Assembly (NCBI GenBank): GCA_017507325.1
Contig: JAFWBD010000012.1
Span: 22,087-86,086, forward strand
Direction: 5' to 3'
Source: Clostridia bacterium
Lineage (GTDB): Bacteria > Bacillota > Clostridia > Oscillospirales > SIG627
Length of the DNA stretch: 64,000 nt
Of the stretch, positions 62,495-64,000 are shown in pieces (positions within the stretch are counted from its first letter, which is position 1; each line of letters starts with the position of its first letter). The notes below the pieces were generated by a model. That model saw only the letters and a program-made list of their open reading frames with translations. It did not search any database and was not told the origin of the DNA. A program made the position numbers and the translations under genes.

Positions 62495-63580
62495 ATGACT
62501 CAAAAAATTCGCGGTGCCGTACTGGATCTCTTTCTTTTTGCCGCAGGAATTTTTGCGGCATTTTGGATATTGGACCGTTTCTTTTTTCTTCTTTTTCCCT
62601 TTGTGGCTGCTTGGTTTTTCTCAGAAGGGATCCGAACCTGCTTTCGCAGGCTCAAGCCTCTTTCCCGCGGTGCCAAACGGATCTTGATCATTTTGATCCT
62701 CTTAATCTTCTTTTCTTTGATCTCGCTGATCGGGATCCTTTTGGCGGACCGCGCCTTACATTCCCTTTCCTCCCTATCGGGGCAAATTTCGGAATATTTT
62801 GATGCGGCCCTTGTATTTATGGGTGACGCGGTCCGTAAAAGCGAATTATTCGTGGCCGAGCTGTTCCATTTGGATCCCGAGGAATTTTCCTCGGGGCAGG
62901 TGACCGATCTTCTCCGAGAGCTTCTACGGACCGCCTTGAACCACGTTCCCTCCCTGATCGGAAGAACGGTTTCCTCGATCCCGAAATTCTTTATTTCTCT
63001 GTTTCTGTTTGTATTCGCCACCTATTATTTTTCCTGCGATTGGGAGCGTTTTTCTTCTTTTCTTGGGAATACGATCCCCGAGGGCAAATTGAGAAAGCTT
63101 TTGGTTGCCAAGCGAGTCCTTTTAAAAGGAACCCGACAATTCGGAAAAGCATATTTTCTGTTATTCGTCCTTACCTTCTCACAGCTCTATTTCGGTTTTG
63201 TCCTGCTGGGAATCGAAGGAGCCTTTTTGAAAGCCACGGTCATTGCATTGGTGGACATTCTTCCCGTTTTGGGATGCGGAACTGTTCTTTTACCTTGGGC
63301 GGTTTTGGCTCTTTTGACGGGAAACAGCAGGCTGTTTCTCGGTCTCTTGATTCTTTACGGGGTCATTGCGGCCATTCGGCAGTTTTCCGAGCCCAAGATC
63401 CTCGGAGATTCGATGGGTCTTCATCCCATCATCTCGCTGATTCTGGTCATCGGAGGTCTTACTCTCTTCGGTTTTGGCGGTATGATCTTCCTCCCCATCG
63501 GGGCGGCCTGCTTTTTTGAAACCGTTCGGGAATGCCGCCGGCTGAAGGAAGCGGAGGAAAGCTTTTCCGAAATGGCTTGA
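62495..63580 (+). CDS. ytvI: sporulation integral membrane protein YtvI-like (AI-2E family fold)
   Basis: The 361-residue protein has about seven or eight membrane helices arranged as in the AI-2E/PerM family, with LFLFVFATYYFSCDWERF, ALVDILPVLGCGTVLLPWAVLALL and SEPKILGDSMGLHPIISLILVIGGLTLFGFGGMI, the last being the family hallmark. YtvI members are made during sporulation, but the role is unknown. ATG 62495 is preferred because GGGAGG lies five bases upstream; ATG 62492 is too close. It is the last gene before the repeat-bearing right end. Confidence 0.85.
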   Translation: MTQKIRGAVLDLFLFAAGIFAAFWILDRFFFLLFPFVAAWFFSEGIRTCFRRLKPLSRGAKRILIILILLIFFSLISLIGILLADRALHSLSSLSGQISEYFDAALVFMGDAVRKSELFVAELFHLDPEEFSSGQVTDLLRELLRTALNHVPSLIGRTVSSIPKFFISLFLFVFATYYFSCDWERFSSFLGNTIPEGKLRKLLVAKRVLLKGTRQFGKAYFLLFVLTFSQLYFGFVLLGIEGAFLKATVIALVDILPVLGCGTVLLPWAVLALLTGNSRLFLGLLILYGVIAAIRQFSEPKILGDSMGLHPIISLILVIGGLTLFGFGGMIFLPIGAACFFETVRECRRLKEAEESFSEMA

Positions 63581-63629
63581 TCCCCAATTCCCTTTTTGCG
63601 TTTTTTGCGGAAGTCTTTTGAAAAGCCCC

Positions 63630-63665
63630 CCTGCAAAAATAGAAATGGGGTTTGCAGGAAATTTT
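63630..63665 (+). terminator. possible terminator after ytvI
   Basis: An 8-bp perfect stem (CCTGCAAA at 63630-63637, TTTGCAGG at 63651-63658) with a 13-nt loop is followed by AAATTTTT. The loop contains one arm of the longer inverted repeat. Confidence 0.55.
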
Positions 63666-63781
63666 TAACGAGGTTGCGGGCGAAGAGTGAATCGCCCCGA
63701 CGGGGGTGGGGTGCGCGCAAGGGCTATCCCCCTCTTCTCCAAGGTATCTCCCTTCTGTTAGCAAAAACCGAGGTGTAGCAA

Positions 63782-63797
63782 AGCCTCCATCCGAGAG
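63782..63797. repeat. repeat core copy 1
   Basis: GCCTCCATCCGAGAGG, followed by CG so that GCCTC can pair with GAGGC. Identical over 16 bases to the core at 63910-63925. Confidence 0.6.
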
Positions 63798-63909
63798 GCG
63801 TAGATTGGCTTTTTCACATTATTCTATCTTCCATATCGTCTAAACCAAAATTTCAAACCCACAGCCCATTTCTATTCTCCAAAGCGGTGGCATAGCGAGG
63901 CCTCCATCC

Positions 63910-63925
63910 GAGAGGGAGGGGGACC
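63910..63925. repeat. repeat core copy 2
   Basis: Same 16-base core as at 63782, here followed by a purine-rich run, the small hairpin CCAC-GAA-GTGG and a tail that continues to the window edge. Confidence 0.6.
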
Positions 63926-64000
63926 ACGAAGTGGTGGAAGGAGCCTGCGCGAGTGAATTCTGATTGATAAGGTAAGGATATAGAGCACAGACTTTGGATA

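Larger units (their letters stand above)
63581..64000. other. gene-free right end with hairpins and short repeats
   Basis: No convincing gene is seen. A hairpin CCTGCAAA/TTTGCAGG (63630-63658) followed by AAATTTTT may end ytvI. A 12-bp perfect inverted repeat (AATAGAAATGGG at 63638-63649, CCCATTTCTATT at 63865-63876) spans about 240 bp. Two copies of a GCCTCCATCCGAGAGG core lie at 63782-63797 and 63910-63925. The last 90 bases hold CCACGAAGTGG and run past the window edge. The elements resemble a dispersed, non-coding repeat rather than an IS. Confidence 0.6.

Noticed and set aside
63581..64000. Insertion sequence at the right end
   Set aside because: No transposase frame lies in this part; only short repeats and hairpins are present, and the element runs off the window.

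Overview
The window reads as a chromosomal, housekeeping-rich stretch from a Bacillota bacterium, most likely an uncultured member of the class Clostridia of moderate GC. The support is indirect but consistent: strong Shine-Dalgarno sequences, sigma-A type promoters (TTGACA/TATAAT with 16-18 bp spacers), a dcw cluster headed by mraZ, a PASTA-type class B PBP, a YtvI-like sporulation membrane protein, a THF riboswitch in front of folT, and a DUF5685/J-domain gene pair. I see no rRNA, tRNA, CRISPR array, prophage or complete insertion sequence. The only gene-free stretch over 300 bases is the right end (63581-64000), which holds short repeats and hairpins.

Layout. 1-5290: a 5'-truncated ROK-family gene, a degenerate GDPD-like protein, trhA (minus), a PRPP-binding phosphoribosyltransferase and an ABC exporter, each separated by clear terminators. 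5368-9266 (minus): a four-gene operon of acyl-ACP thioesterase, tgt, a THUMP-type rRNA methyltransferase and dat. 9389-17990 (plus): dnaE, a class A PBP, tadA, then folT and folC behind a THF riboswitch whose aptamer begins on the tadA stop codon. 18096-24306 (minus): DUF5685, a J-domain protein with a Cys-rich tail, a small membrane protein, dgt, an MBL hydrolase and a GH20 hexosaminidase, very tightly packed. 24447-25630 (plus): a CBM9-like protein and a GNAT acetyltransferase. 25692-61457 is almost entirely minus strand: a GT14 glycosyltransferase, then (in transcription order from the right) tmk, DJ-1, CPBP, mltG, rmuC, smpB, lepA, hemW, a lipoprotein, DUF1385, prmC; recA, prs, recX, rimO, pgsA, cysS, cinA; ptsH, uvrC, rsmD, coaD; and the dcw cluster mraZ, rsmH, ftsL, PBP2, murE, murF, mraY, ftsW, murG, ftsQ, ftsZ. 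61661-63580 (plus): a flavodoxin-type reductase and ytvI.

How the genes work together. The dcw cluster supplies lipid II synthesis (MurE, MurF, MraY, MurG) and the division machine (FtsL, FtsQ, FtsW, PBP2, FtsZ); murC, murD and ftsA are not in it. The class A PBP (12959) and MltG (59287) add peptidoglycan polymerisation and strand termination, and Dat (6216) supplies D-amino acids. RecA, UvrC, DnaE, RecX and RmuC cover replication and repair. SmpB, LepA, PrmC, RimO, RsmH, RsmD, Tgt, TadA and CysS serve translation. FolT and FolC import and polyglutamylate folate under riboswitch control.

Points most worth a second look: the riboswitch platform that locks the folT ribosome binding site in a 12-bp stem; an intrinsic terminator between ftsL and PBP2 that overlaps a tiny ORF with a good ribosome binding site; HemW lacking the first cysteine of its radical-SAM motif; an FtsZ with an atypical C-terminal peptide; a GDPD-fold protein lacking most catalytic residues; and the DUF5685/J-domain operon of unknown function. 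Nothing here looks like a defence island or a large accessory system.
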